From the NCBI GenBank assembly GCA_022376925.1, contig JAIOJX010000026.1, positions 252,151,330-252,215,329 of the forward strand: a DNA stretch of 64,000 nt. The letters run 5' to 3'. The notes under the pieces were generated by a model, which saw only the letters and a program-made list of their open reading frames with translations, was not told the DNA's origin and did no database searches. Numbering within the stretch: the first letter of the stretch is position 1; each line of letters begins with the position of its first letter. Below, piece by piece: positions 11,621-21,185 of this stretch. Both the position numbers and the translations under genes were made by a program. This stretch comes from Tragulus kanchil. Lineage: Eukaryota > Chordata > Mammalia > Artiodactyla > Tragulidae.

Positions 11621-12055
11621 AACAACCTAGAAGGGTGGGATCAGGAAAGAGACAGGAGGGACGTTCAAGAGGGAGGGAAGGTATGTATACCTATGGCTGA
11701 TTCATGTTGATGCTTGGCAGTGACCAACAAAACTCTGCAAAGCTATTATCCTTCAGTTAAAAAAAATAATAAAAGTGGTTTTCTATCCATTAAAAAGAGA
11801 AAAAAGAATCTGCCTTGCAAAAGCAGAGGACACGGGTTTGATCCCTAGTCTGGGAACATCTCACATGCCGCAAAGCAACTAAGCCTGTATGCTGCAACTA
11901 CTGAAGCCCTTGTGTCCTAGAGCCTGTGCTTCAAAACAAGAGAAACAACAGCTATACGAAGCCCATGCACTGAAACTAGAGAGTAGCCCCGACTCACTAC
12001 AACTGGACAAAGTCTACATGCAGCAATGAAGACTCAGTACAGCCAAAAACAAAAA
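10004..12055 (+). mobile_element. tRNA-derived SINE split by an L1 insertion
   Basis: The SINE head is at 10004-10040 (gggctttccaggtggttcag). The remainder resumes at about 11806 with 'gaatctgccttgcaaaagcag' and runs to an A-rich tail near 12055. The short repeat agaatctg(t/c)cttgc on both sides of the intervening L1 is its target-site duplication. A second SINE head at 11106-11145 comes from duplication 3. Confidence 0.8.
10042..11800 (+). mobile_element. L1 3' end (ORF2 C-terminus plus 3' UTR), inflated by duplication 3
   Basis: Plus-strand L1 ORF2 end ('ggtggtgctgggaaaactgg', 'gactggaaacttttaactc') is followed by a ruminant-type L1 3' UTR at 11620-11790 ('tatacctatggctgattcat', 'accaacaaaactctgcaaag') and a poly-A tail. 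Because 9408-10513 is repeated, the true insert is probably about 0.65 kb (10042-10513 plus 11621-11800). Confidence 0.8.
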
Positions 12056-12220
12056 AAAAATAACAATCCATATATATACAAGTTAACAAGGAATTATGCC
12101 ATAAAATGAGCCTTACACAAAAACATTGAGCATCACTTGACACTTCTATAATTCAGAGGGTAAGGGCATGTTAGCATCTTCATTGTTATCTGTGAACATC
12201 AACAACCAGAACAGAGTTAA

Positions 12221-12392
12221 AACACCTTCAAGGAAAATAGCTATAGTCATTGCTCTGTGAAAAAAGCAGATCCTTGGGGAGGATATACATATGACTAATC
12301 TGAGAACATACATATCTGTAAACAACAAAACTCTGTAAAAGTTAAAAGTACATTAGTTTCAAAAAAAAAAAAAAAAAACAAACACCATCAAG
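12221..12392 (+). mobile_element. Short L1 3' tail with TSD
   Basis: Contains 'gctatagtcattgctctgtga', 'catatgactaatctgagaac' and 'caacaaaactctgtaaaag' followed by poly-A. aacaccttcaag (12221-12232) and aacaccatcaag (12381-12392) flank it as a 12-bp target-site duplication with one mismatch. Confidence 0.82.
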
Positions 12393-12929
12393 TGCCACAA
12401 ACATTGTCTTATATTTCCTTTCATATGCTCTGTTACAACTGACAGAGAACTGGGCATATAAGAAAGCCATAAACTACTGAATTTCATACATAAGCAATTA
12501 GGTATTAACTTCTTTTCGTAAGTGCAGAATGCATAATGTATGTTCCAAAACAGAAGGAAATTAAACTTTGCAATTAATTTCAATTCTAGGTTAAAGAGGA
12601 ATTTTTTTTTTTATAAATGCTTTCTTGATGATGAGCTATCAATATTTTCATGACATTTTCACATCTAAAATAATAGCAATGTAACTAAGTATGTGGTTGC
12701 ATCAAGGATTGCAACATATCAGGGAAAGAACTGTCAGGCTTGGTCCAGAGTACTTCAAGTGGAGGTTCGAAGCCTAAATACCTTGGCTGGGGCCAAAGCT
12801 ACTGTGAAGAGCCATGAATGTGGGTTTGAATGCTATGGCCTGTGCAATGAAACTGGAAAGTTTTAGAAAAGCCAATGGTGTATTTTCTTCTGAGAAATAT
12901 TAAAAAGAAGAATATAAAGGATTAGAATA
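12393..12929. other. Non-coding, nothing recognised
   Basis: No exon or repeat could be assigned. Poly-T tracts occur near 12601. Confidence 0.4.
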
Positions 12930-13660
12930 ATGCCACTGCATCCTAAACAAACAGCTTTACAAATTAAAGTTTTCAAAAGTAAAAGCCAAGATTAGCGTTT
13001 TCAACGGAGACCTGGAAATCATAAAAAGTGACATGGTAGACCTGACAAATAGCCAAATAAAAATGTTAGCACTAAAAAATAGCCAAAACTAAGAATTCTT
13101 CAATGGACTTGTTTAATACAACATTAGATAAAACTAAGGAGTGAATAAGTAAAGATACACAAAAGCAATAGAAATAGAAGAGTAAAAAATATAGGGTAAC
13201 AAGAGACAGAGTTTACAGTGAGAAAGGTACAGTGAATATACATTTAATTGGAGTCTGAGTATTAGAAAGAAAAGGACAGAGGCAATATTGGAAGAGATAA
13301 TAAAAATTTCTCCCAAAACAGAAAAAATATTCTACATATTTAAGATAAATTCCAAGTAAACTAAGCAAAAAACAAACTGGAAAAACAAACAAAAAAACTC
13401 AAATCTGGATACAAAGTAAATGTGCAGAAATCTATAAGATAAAACTTGGGAGCAGCCAGTGAAAAAAATATGAATTACATCCAAAAAGCAACAGTTAAAA
13501 TAAAACTGACTTTTCTAGAGTAATACACAAAAATAGTATGTCCTAAGTTGTATTTATTCTAACAAAGCAAGACTGGCTTAACACATATAAACCAGATTTA
13601 TGAAAATCAGCGTAATTTATGATACTAATAGGATAAAGATGAAAAACAGTATGATCACTG

Positions 13661-14319
13661 AAAAAGATGCATGAACCTTTTTTCCAGTAAGCAGCCTGAG
13701 GTGACCTCTGAACACGGTGCACTATTTACTTGACCAAAAAACCCCACAAAATCATGGAAATCAAGAGGTTCAACTCTTCACGTTCACTTTAAGAACACTT
13801 TTGAAACTGCCCAGGCCATAAAGAGTATGCATATCCAAAAAGCCAAGTATCTGAAGGATGTCACTTTAAAGGAGTTATGTCTGCCAGTCCATGGCTACAA
13901 TGGCCAAGCTGGTAGGTGTGCACAGATCAAAGAGTGGGGTTACATGCAGGGTCGGTGGCCCAAAAAGAGCGCTGAATTTTTACTGTACATGCTTAAAAAT
14001 GCAGAGAGCAATGCTGAACTTAAGGGTTTAGATGTAGATTCTCTGGTCACTGAGTATACCCAGGTGAACAAAGGCCCCAATATGCAGTGCAGGACTTAAA
14101 GAGCTCATGGTCAGATGAACCCATACATGAGCTTTCCTTGTCACATGAGATGATCCTTACTGAAAAAGAAGAGACTATTCCTAAACCAGAAGAAGAGGTT
14201 GCACAGAAGAAAAAGATATCCCAGAAGAAACTGAAGAAAGAAACTTATAGCCTAGGAATAAATGACACAAAAAACAAATGCGAACAAAAGTAACAACAAC
14301 AACAAAAAAGATGCATGAA
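13661..14319 (+). pseudogene. RPL17: RPL17 processed pseudogene with 15-bp TSD
   Basis: An intronless copy of the mRNA for 60S ribosomal protein L17 (uL22). It starts with a pyrimidine-rich 5'TOP-like leader just after 13675. The start codon is ACG instead of ATG at 13714-13716, and a frameshift lies in the first 20 codons. A clear coding match follows from about 13800, for example [20 protein letters not shown] and LDVDSLV. A nonsense TAA at 14097 replaces the Tyr of RRTYRAHG, and another frameshift follows. The C-terminal [19 protein letters not shown] is intact in another frame. aaaaagatgcatgaa is present at 13661-13675 and 14305-14319 as an exact target-site duplication. Lack of introns, an A-rich tail and the duplication all indicate L1-mediated retroposition into the old L1. 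It is not functional as RPL17. Confidence 0.95.
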
Positions 14320-14822
14320 AAATCATCTAATAAACTGTAATACCTATCCATGAAAAAACAATCCTACAAAGTAGAAGAAACAGAAGAGCTAATAAAGCTT
14401 ATCTCCCAAAACCTACAGTGCTCATTCAATGAAAAAGCTTTCCCTCTACAATTAGGCCAAAGTTAGCTGTATCACTATTTCCATTATTCTGATAGTGTTA
14501 GCCAGTTAAGTACGGCATAGGAGATACAAGGTACAAGGATCAGAAAGGAAGAGACAAAAACCATCACTAACACATGGCATGATTTTAGATATAAACAATT
14601 CAAAACTAGAATCTTTACAGAAAAATTCATTTTCTTCCCATATATTTCCCTATATTAGCCACATATTTTATAATAGCAACAAAAAAAGTAAGAGCATGGA
14701 ATAAATTTAACAAAAAAAAATGAGGAAGACCTCTAAATAGATGACAAATTATTTTCTATTAATAGACACTATATTGAGAGAAATCAAAAGACAAATTAAA
14801 AAAATGCCACATTCATAGGTTG

Positions 14823-14850
14823 GAGATAAAGATAGATCTATCTTTATCTC
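14823..14850. repeat. 28-bp perfect palindrome
   Basis: gagataaagataga followed directly by its exact reverse complement, with no spacer. Part of the motif (ataaagatagat) repeats once more at 14851-14862. It lies inside the old L1. Confidence 0.9.
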
Positions 14851-15340
14851 ATAAAGATAGATGTCAATTCTACCCTAATATATCAGACTCAATACAATTT
14901 CAGTCAAAATCTAAACAGGTCTTTGTGTGTGGACGGAGGAACTGGACACTCTGACAAGCTCACTCCAAAACTTACATGGAAGTGTCAAATGTCAGGAATA
15001 GCAAGTTGTCAAGCCTCAGGAAGACAGGATGATATTAGAGCAAGGATAAACAGAACAAAAACAGAACAAAATAATAGGCTGAGCAACAGATCCACATATA
15101 TATGATCTGTGATTTCTGACAAGGTGGTATGTTAAAATGGTCAAGATCAAATTATCTTTTCACTCTGTAGTACTGGGACAACTGGATACACATATAGAAA
15201 GAAACACCATATCACATACTATACAAACCAGATTTTGTTCAACCCCTTGGAAAACAAACATAATATTGAAAAAGGAAGCCAGATACAAAATAATTCATAT
15301 TGTATGATTTGTTTTAAATCAATTTAAAAGGAAAAAAGCA

Positions 15341-15555
15341 ATGTTGCACATGGCTAAGGTACTGCCACCAGAAAGGGGACTTGGAAGAGTAGGACTTTTG
15401 GAGGAAAACCAGCAATGTTCTATTTCTTGACTTGAGTAGCAGGTACAAGTTTGCCTCATAATGATTTATCAAGCTAGTCTCTTATGTTTTACACACTTTT
15501 TTATAAATCTATTCTATTTCATACCAAAATGGTTTAAGGAAATTAAGTAGCTTAC
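15341..15555. other. WDSUB1 intron sequence 3' of exon 5
   Basis: No conserved exon found. The next WDSUB1 exon, the remainder of WD repeat 6 and onward, was not recognised anywhere between here and position 1. Confidence 0.4.
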
Positions 15556-15649
15556 CCTGAGACTAGCATCTGCCCATCGTGAGAAAAGGCACAAGCCAGA
15601 ACAGGAGCACAATGTCCAGTCAGTGTACTTTTATATTTTAATTCAAAGC
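15556..15649 (-). CDS. WDSUB1: WDSUB1 coding exon (WD repeat 6, first half)
   Basis: Minus strand. Acceptor ttatttgcag lies just before 15649, and the donor is gtaag at 15555-15551. The 94-nt exon reads (G)[17 protein letters not shown], then [14 protein letters not shown], a typical WD-repeat beta-blade start with the GH dipeptide. It continues in phase from the exon at 19251-19343 (one carried base) and leaves two bases for the next exon. WDSUB1 is a predicted beta-propeller, SAM and U-box protein whose U-box suggests ubiquitin-ligase activity. That C-terminal part is not visible here. The exon lies on the same strand as the other WDSUB1 exons and is single-copy. Identification rests on close agreement with the known mammalian protein. 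Confidence 0.93.
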
Positions 15650-17089
15650 CTGCAAATAACAAGGTGAGAAAAATTAGCAAGATGACTGTGCTTAGAATTT
15701 ATTCTTAAGTAAAAACTACTTTACTTATTTGTTCCATAAAATTTCTGAGTGCCTAAAGGAAATAACGATGAAAAAAAAAAAATCCTCACAAAACTCAAGT
15801 GTTAGAATGTACTATGATTAAGTGATTTTGAAAGTTCAGTAATGGGTAAAGAAAACGGTGGGGTAAGCACAGGCTAGAGGGAAGGGACTAAAATCAATTG
15901 TTTTTAAATTTTAAAATTTAAAACTCTATAAAATATATAATTATATAAAATTTTAAACTATACTTCAATCTTGGTATCTTAAAAACACCCCCCCACACAC
16001 ACCAATTGCTTCTAAAAAGAATCGAATGACTGTAGTTTTAAATATCAGGTATTAGGATATCCTCTGACTTCACAAATTAAAAGTAGTAATTTTTATATCT
16101 TACAATTCCAATATATCCTATAAAACTCCGACAAAGTATGCTAATGGTAAAATGCTTTTTATGCTTTCTATGATTAGTGAAAAGGAGTATCACAATTCTT
16201 TTATAAGTAAGCCAAGGGAATTCAATATATTTTAGTGACAATATAGAAAAAAAATAACTAAGAAGTTGACCTGGGAATATAAGGAAATAAATGAAATCTG
16301 CAATTTTCTCAGACCTAATAAGAACTTTGAAGTGTTAATAGCTCTTAAGATAGGAAATATTTAATTAAACAAAAATGTCATAGTGCTGATAAGATTTTCA
16401 ATAAAAAATGCTTATCTCACTTTATTACTAAATACATATTTTACTTCTATTCAAAATAGAATGTTTTTACATAGGAGAACAGATGTAGGCATTCAAGGCA
16501 CTGACCAATAATTATGCCCATACAAATCAGTAAATAGACACAAACATAGCAAAAATGTTAAATTGCAAAACAAATGAAGATTTGATAAACTTTAAATAAG
16601 ATCCTCAGAATTCGTCACATTCTCAAGTATAACACCCATTTGTGTATCTACTCCTCCATCTAAACAAGCAATTAAGATTATATGCAAATAATGCTAAATG
16701 CTTTATTAAAAAGGTACTATCTGCACACTAATAAACTTAATTTTTTTTTTATAAAGTCAATGTAAAAACATCTTTCAGACAATGTAGGGAAAGCTTTACT
16801 TCTGAACAATCACTACAGATATGCTGTTTTGAGAACATCCACAGAGATGACTATACTTAAGGTTTTCTATAGAGCATTTTTACTTTAATTAGGACAGACA
16901 GAATAGGTACGATAGACCAGAGAATTAACAGAACTCTTACCCTTATTAGTTGTCACTGAAATCATTGAAATTACTGCATGTAACCTAACAGGCAAGAAGT
17001 AACTCTTTTCCACAAAAAGAAATGCATTTCTTTTTAACAGTCACTTCTTTATATATTAGCATAATGACAAGAATTCTCTGACCAAACTA
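15650..17089. other. WDSUB1 intron, AT-rich
   Basis: No additional exon, RNA gene or clear young repeat was recognised. Confidence 0.45.
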
Positions 17090-17545
17090 CACAGGCTCTT
17101 CTGAGTTGCCTCATGGAACAGGCCCTGACCTTGGCCTACAAAGATTTAAATTAACACAGTCTATAACAGTTCCAGGCTGCATTCCTAGGATCATCCTAAT
17201 CCCCTTGAAGTGCCTGCCTGGGAAGATTCAGGACTGCCAAAAGCATTTACTGTTCATTCCAGCCAACCCCTGACAATAGAGCTCCTGTCTCCCTAGTTCT
17301 TTGAGAAAGGGCCCTAACTTCCATGAGCGTCCATTAGCAAATCCAGACGGGTTTCACAAGGACCAATTTCTGGATTCCTGCTTCTTGTAATTTTGTCATT
17401 TCCTGGGTGCTACACAGCCCCCATTTACCTGCTCTTTATTCTCTCTTTAAAATACATTTCCCTCTACATAAACTGAAGCTGAGTTCAGTTCATGCTGAAC
17501 TCTTTTCCTTACTGCAAAAGTATACTACTGATTAAAATCTAACCA
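17090..17545 (+). mobile_element. Possible solo LTR fragment
   Basis: Composition shifts to a more GC-balanced sequence. The right part has an LTR-like end: 'ctctttaaaatacatttccc' (TATA-like), then 'tgctgaactcttttcctta' and 'tactactgattaaaatct'. No internal retroviral coding region is present. The family B SINE inserts immediately after. Assignment to an ERV/MaLR family was not possible by eye. Confidence 0.4.
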
Positions 17546-17880
17546 GGGCTTCCCTGGTGGTCCAGTGGGTAAGGACACCGCCTTGCAGTGCAAGGGGCGG
17601 TGGTTCGATCCCTGGCCTGGGAAGATCCCATGTGCCGCGGAGCAGTTGGACCGATGTGCCCAACTACCGAGCCGGAGCTCTGGAGTGCATGCGCCCAGAG
17701 CCGGTGCTCTGAGACAAGAGAGGCCACCGCGATGGGAGGCCCACGCAGGCCAAAGAACAAAGATGGATGAAATTGAATAAATGAAAGACCAATAGAAGTG
17801 GCCCGCCCGCCCCCTCCCTCCCCAACCCACCCCTCTCTCCCGCCAAAAAAAGAAAAAGAAAAAAAAAATCTATCCAACCA
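17534..17880 (+). mobile_element. Family B tRNA-derived SINE, long form
   Basis: Begins gggcttccctggtggtccag. It has A-box (gtggtccagtgg) and B-box (ggttcgatccc) like promoter elements and the 'gccggagctctggagtgcat' segment. After 'aaagatggatgaaattgaat' comes the GC-rich extension ending near 17845 and an A-rich tail. Flanks aaaatctaacca and aaaatctatccaacca resemble an imperfect target-site duplication. Confidence 0.87.
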
Positions 17881-19250
17881 CTTGAACTAGTGCTCAACTT
17901 TATCTCTGACAGTAATGTTATTAACAATGAAATACAATTGATGATTTAGCTAAAGCTTATTAGATAACAGTGTTTTTAGGCAGCTGAAGCAAGATGGCCA
18001 ACCGACCATATAGTTTCAGAGTTCCTGTTAAAATGATAATGAAGAAATTAATAAAAATATAAATCCACATCAACAAGGAAAAGGGAAATGAGAAGCTGAA
18101 ACGAATTTTGGGAAGGCAGATGAAAATTAATCAATGAGGTAGTATAGAGAAGTCACACCTTCCTGTGCAAAATAAGAGGGCTACAAGTCGAGAAGAAAGC
18201 TAATTTTTCCTAGAAAAACCAAGAAAACTTAGGACTATTAATAGTTAGGGGAAAGAAAAGTCAGAATAATAGAGATATAGACTTGAAAACAGAAAAAATT
18301 AACTGCAAGTCTGTTTATGAAGCAGTATCTACCTCCCATCCCTCCCTGACCCCACCCATAATGTGTTACATGAAAGCCTGATGCTCCTCCCCAGGAAGAA
18401 GGAAAATAATGACTGTCTGGGGAGCTCCACCGCAACACAGAGATTCACATCCCCCAGCCCTTCAACCCATCCAGCACAAAGGCCAACAGTCCACTGGTTT
18501 ATCCTAAAGGGAACCCAACAACTACAACACACTGCCCTGTGCACAGAGGTTCCAAATTTCTTACTGTTTAGTTCTTGAAAGTAAATGGAATACTAAGGAT
18601 CATCAAGCATTTAAAGAAGGTAACCATATGAAAGAGATCAGGATAAACAAAAAAGGGCCCAAGAGCAAACAAAGTTGATCAGGAAACAAAAGGGAACTCA
18701 AAACCAAAACAAAAAGGCTCTAATTGGTATCTTGAGAATTTAGACAGGATCTTGCACGCATAAAACAAATGAAGGACACTAAAGAAACAAAAATAAGTTT
18801 TTTGGACACTGAAAATATTACTGATAGCATTAAAAGAAATTCAAAAAATGTTAAAAGATAAAGCTAACTGATTTTCTCCTATGAAAGAAAAGAGATAAAG
18901 CGGCGGGGTGGTGGTTGCAGGGAGAGCGGAGACACTGATACAAATAGAGAATCAAGTCAGGAGTCCAACAGGGAACTAATGGGAGTTAAAAAACAGAAGT
19001 ACAGAACAAGTACCAAGTGGCTTCTTCTGGTAAGCAGGAATCGTTATGAGGCAGTGATGATGAGGTTATGTTCAGTTGTATGCATACAATTCCTAAATCA
19101 TGTATATGCATTACTTTGATTCAAAGTTCTTAAGATATTTTTATAAATTCTTTTAGGAATATTGGCTACCTTAGTAAAAAGATGAATTAAACAGAAATTT
19201 AACCAGAACCACAAAAAATCATTTTAGAGAACTACTAGGTGAATACATAC
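17881..19250. other. WDSUB1 intron, nothing recognised
   Basis: Contains A-rich, possibly old L1-derived sequence around 18560-18960, but no family could be assigned and no exon was found. Confidence 0.4.
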
Positions 19251-19343
19251 CTAAGATATGGATAAAGGAAATAACCCAGATTTTGATCAGGCAATCCTGA
19301 CCACATGATGCCAATCGAAAGAACTGAAGAACTTCTTCTCCAC
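19251..19343 (-). CDS. WDSUB1: WDSUB1 coding exon (WD repeat 5)
   Basis: Minus strand. Acceptor acatttttag lies just before 19343, and donor gtatg follows 19251. The 93-nt exon encodes GEEVLQFFRLASCGQDCL and then IKIWVISFIHIL. It finishes the WD repeat begun at the end of the 31239-31423 exon ([10 protein letters not shown]). The SCGQD...IKIW pattern is the blade-closing strand with its terminal W. Phase fits both neighbours: one base of a glycine codon comes from each side. Single-copy, and it lies outside every duplicated unit. It aligns with the LQFFRLASCGQDC region of mammalian WDSUB1 with a few substitutions. Confidence 0.93.
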
Positions 19344-19792
19344 CTAAAAATGTAAATTTATTAAAAGTAAACATAAGAATTGATAAACCATTTAAAACAA
19401 AAGCTTTCAATTCCTTAGACTGAGATCTGTTAATTCTATTCATGTAAACCATATTCACAGGCAATATTAAATATATTAATTAACTTACACCATAAGGTGA
19501 AATGTCAAAGAAATTTTTTAACAAGTACAAGGTACTTCAAAGTATTATGACTTTAGCCCCTGAAGCTGTGACAACAAAATAACCTTTTTATTTACTTTCC
19601 ACTAAAAATATAAGTCAATGTTCTAAAGGCCAATATTGAGCCACTAAGCCTGAGGCACCCTCAAACCCAATTTTAAGCTCTGTGAAGTTAGCGCTGATGG
19701 AAAAAAAAATTTAAAAGAAAAGTCAGTTATGATGGGAGTGTTAAATGCTTAGTAACTCCCAAGTCAAATTTTTTAGGATTCACTTGTTTTAA

Positions 19793-19925
19793 AAGCTTTG
19801 TCATACTGGGAACATACATATCTGTAAACAACAAAACTCTGTAAAAGTTAAAAGCAAAATAAAGGTTTATAAAAAATAAAAATAATCATAAAAAATAAAA
19901 AATTTAAAAAAAGCTTAGTCATAGA
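19793..19925 (+). mobile_element. Very short L1 3' tail with TSD
   Basis: About 55 bases of L1 3' end ('gggaacatacatatctgtaa', 'caacaaaactctgtaaaag') plus a long A-rich tail. aagctttgtcata before it and aagcttagtcata after it form a 13-bp duplication with one mismatch. Confidence 0.82.
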
Positions 19926-19966
19926 TTTTACCAAGAGCCTTCTTCCCATCTGACTTAATCAAGGTA

Positions 19967-20303
19967 AAGTCTAGAATTTTTTTTTTTTTTTCTTTTTTGA
20001 GGGGTGGGGTGGGGAGGGAGGGGAGCAGGCGGGCCACTTCTATTGGTCTTTCATTTATTCAATTTCATCCATCTTTGTTCCTTGGCCCGTGTGGGCCTCC
20101 CATCGCGGTGGCCTCTGTTGTCGCAGAGCACTGGCTCTGGGCGCATGCGCTCCAGAGCTCTGGCTCGGTAATTGGACACATCAGTCCAGCCACTCTGCGG
20201 CATGTGGGATCTTCCCAGGCCATGGCTCGAACCGGCGCCCCTTGCACTGCAAGGCGGTGTCCTTACCCACTGGACCACCAGGGGAAGCCCCAAGGCTAGA
20301 ATT
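19967..20303 (-). mobile_element. Family B SINE, long form, reverse
   Basis: Reverse copy including the GC-rich extension (left, 20000-20060) and an intact gcgcatgcgc at 20141-20150. aagtctagaatt (19967-19978) and aaggctagaatt (20292-20303) form the target-site duplication. Confidence 0.9.
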
Positions 20304-20384
20304 ATATAAATCTCAAACAACATCAATTCAGTCCAAAAGATTTGGTGGAAAATATTACACAAGTCAGGTTTCAATATTTCAAAG

Positions 20385-20560
20385 TCAGGTGGCTCAATGG
20401 TAAAGAATCTGCCTGTAATGCAGGAGAGACAGCTTTGATCCCCTGGAGAAGGAAATGGCAACTCACTTCGGTATGCTTGCGTGGGAAATCCCATGGACAG
20501 AAAAGCCTGGCAGGCTACAGACCATGCGGTCAGGAAAGAGTCAGACTTTACTTAGCAAAC
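20385..20560 (+). mobile_element. Bov-tA SINE
   Basis: Landmarks 'ggtggctcaatggtaaagaat', 'cctggagaaggaaatggcaac' and 'cccatggacagaaaagcctgg' identify Bov-tA. Confidence 0.85.
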
Positions 20561-20716
20561 AAACAACAACTACTACAATTTGGTGTCAAAAAAATCCCCA
20601 CTAGTTGTTATGTTACTTAAAACAATTTCAGTGTATCATTATCTACCCACTAGATAAGTTCCTAAATACTTGTGGGTAATATAAATATTGGTATCACCTA
20701 CTTGATTTTTAAATAA

Positions 20717-21185
20717 TACCAAATATTTATTAAGCACTTGTTTGCATATCTCTGCTTAAGCATAACAGATACAGCCTCATTAACTCTTTTTCTTTTTAAA
20801 TTTTGGCCTCTTTTATTGGTTTTTTATTTATTTGTTTTCATCCATCTTTATTCTTTGGCCTGTGTGGGCCTCCCATCGCAGTGTCCCCTCTCACTGCAGA
20901 GCATCGGATCTGGGCGCATGCGCTCCAGAGCACTGGCTTGTAATTGACACACAGTCCAGCCGCTCTGCGGCATATGGGATCTTCCCGGGCCAGGGATCGA
21001 ACCGGTGCCCCTTGCACTGCAAGGCAGACTCTTTACCCACTGGACCACCAGGGAAACCTTCATTAACTCTTTATATTAGTCCTACAAGGCAGCAAGCATG
21101 ACCATCCCAAGTTCATAGTTAAGAGTTAAGGTCCAGAGAGGGGAAGCCAGGTATCTGAGGTTACACAGTGAAAAAAGGTTAAAAC
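20717..21185 (+). repeat. MIR element interrupted by a family B SINE
   Basis: MIR 5' part at 20717-20789 ('atttattaagcacttg', 'cattaactc') resumes at 21061 ('cattaactctttatattagt') and continues with 'aggtccagagaggggaagcc' and 'ggttacacag'. The SINE insertion explains the gap. Confidence 0.78.
20778..21072 (-). mobile_element. Family B SINE, short form, reverse, inside MIR
   Basis: cattaactcttt flanks it at 20778-20789 and 21061-21072 (exact 12 bp). The core gcgcatgcgc is intact at 20914-20923. The GC-rich extension is absent; instead the element ends in 'aattttggcctcttttattgg' (reverse orientation). Confidence 0.9.

Larger units (their letters stand above)
12930..15340 (+). mobile_element. 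Old L1 remnant, host of the RPL17 pseudogene
   Basis: A-rich plus-strand sequence with decayed L1 ORF2 features either side of the RPL17 insert. At 14390-14640 it resembles the reverse-transcriptase region ('caaggtacaaggatcagaaa', 'acacatggcatgattttag'), and at 14730-15340 the downstream ORF2. No open frame survives. Boundaries are approximate. Confidence 0.6.
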
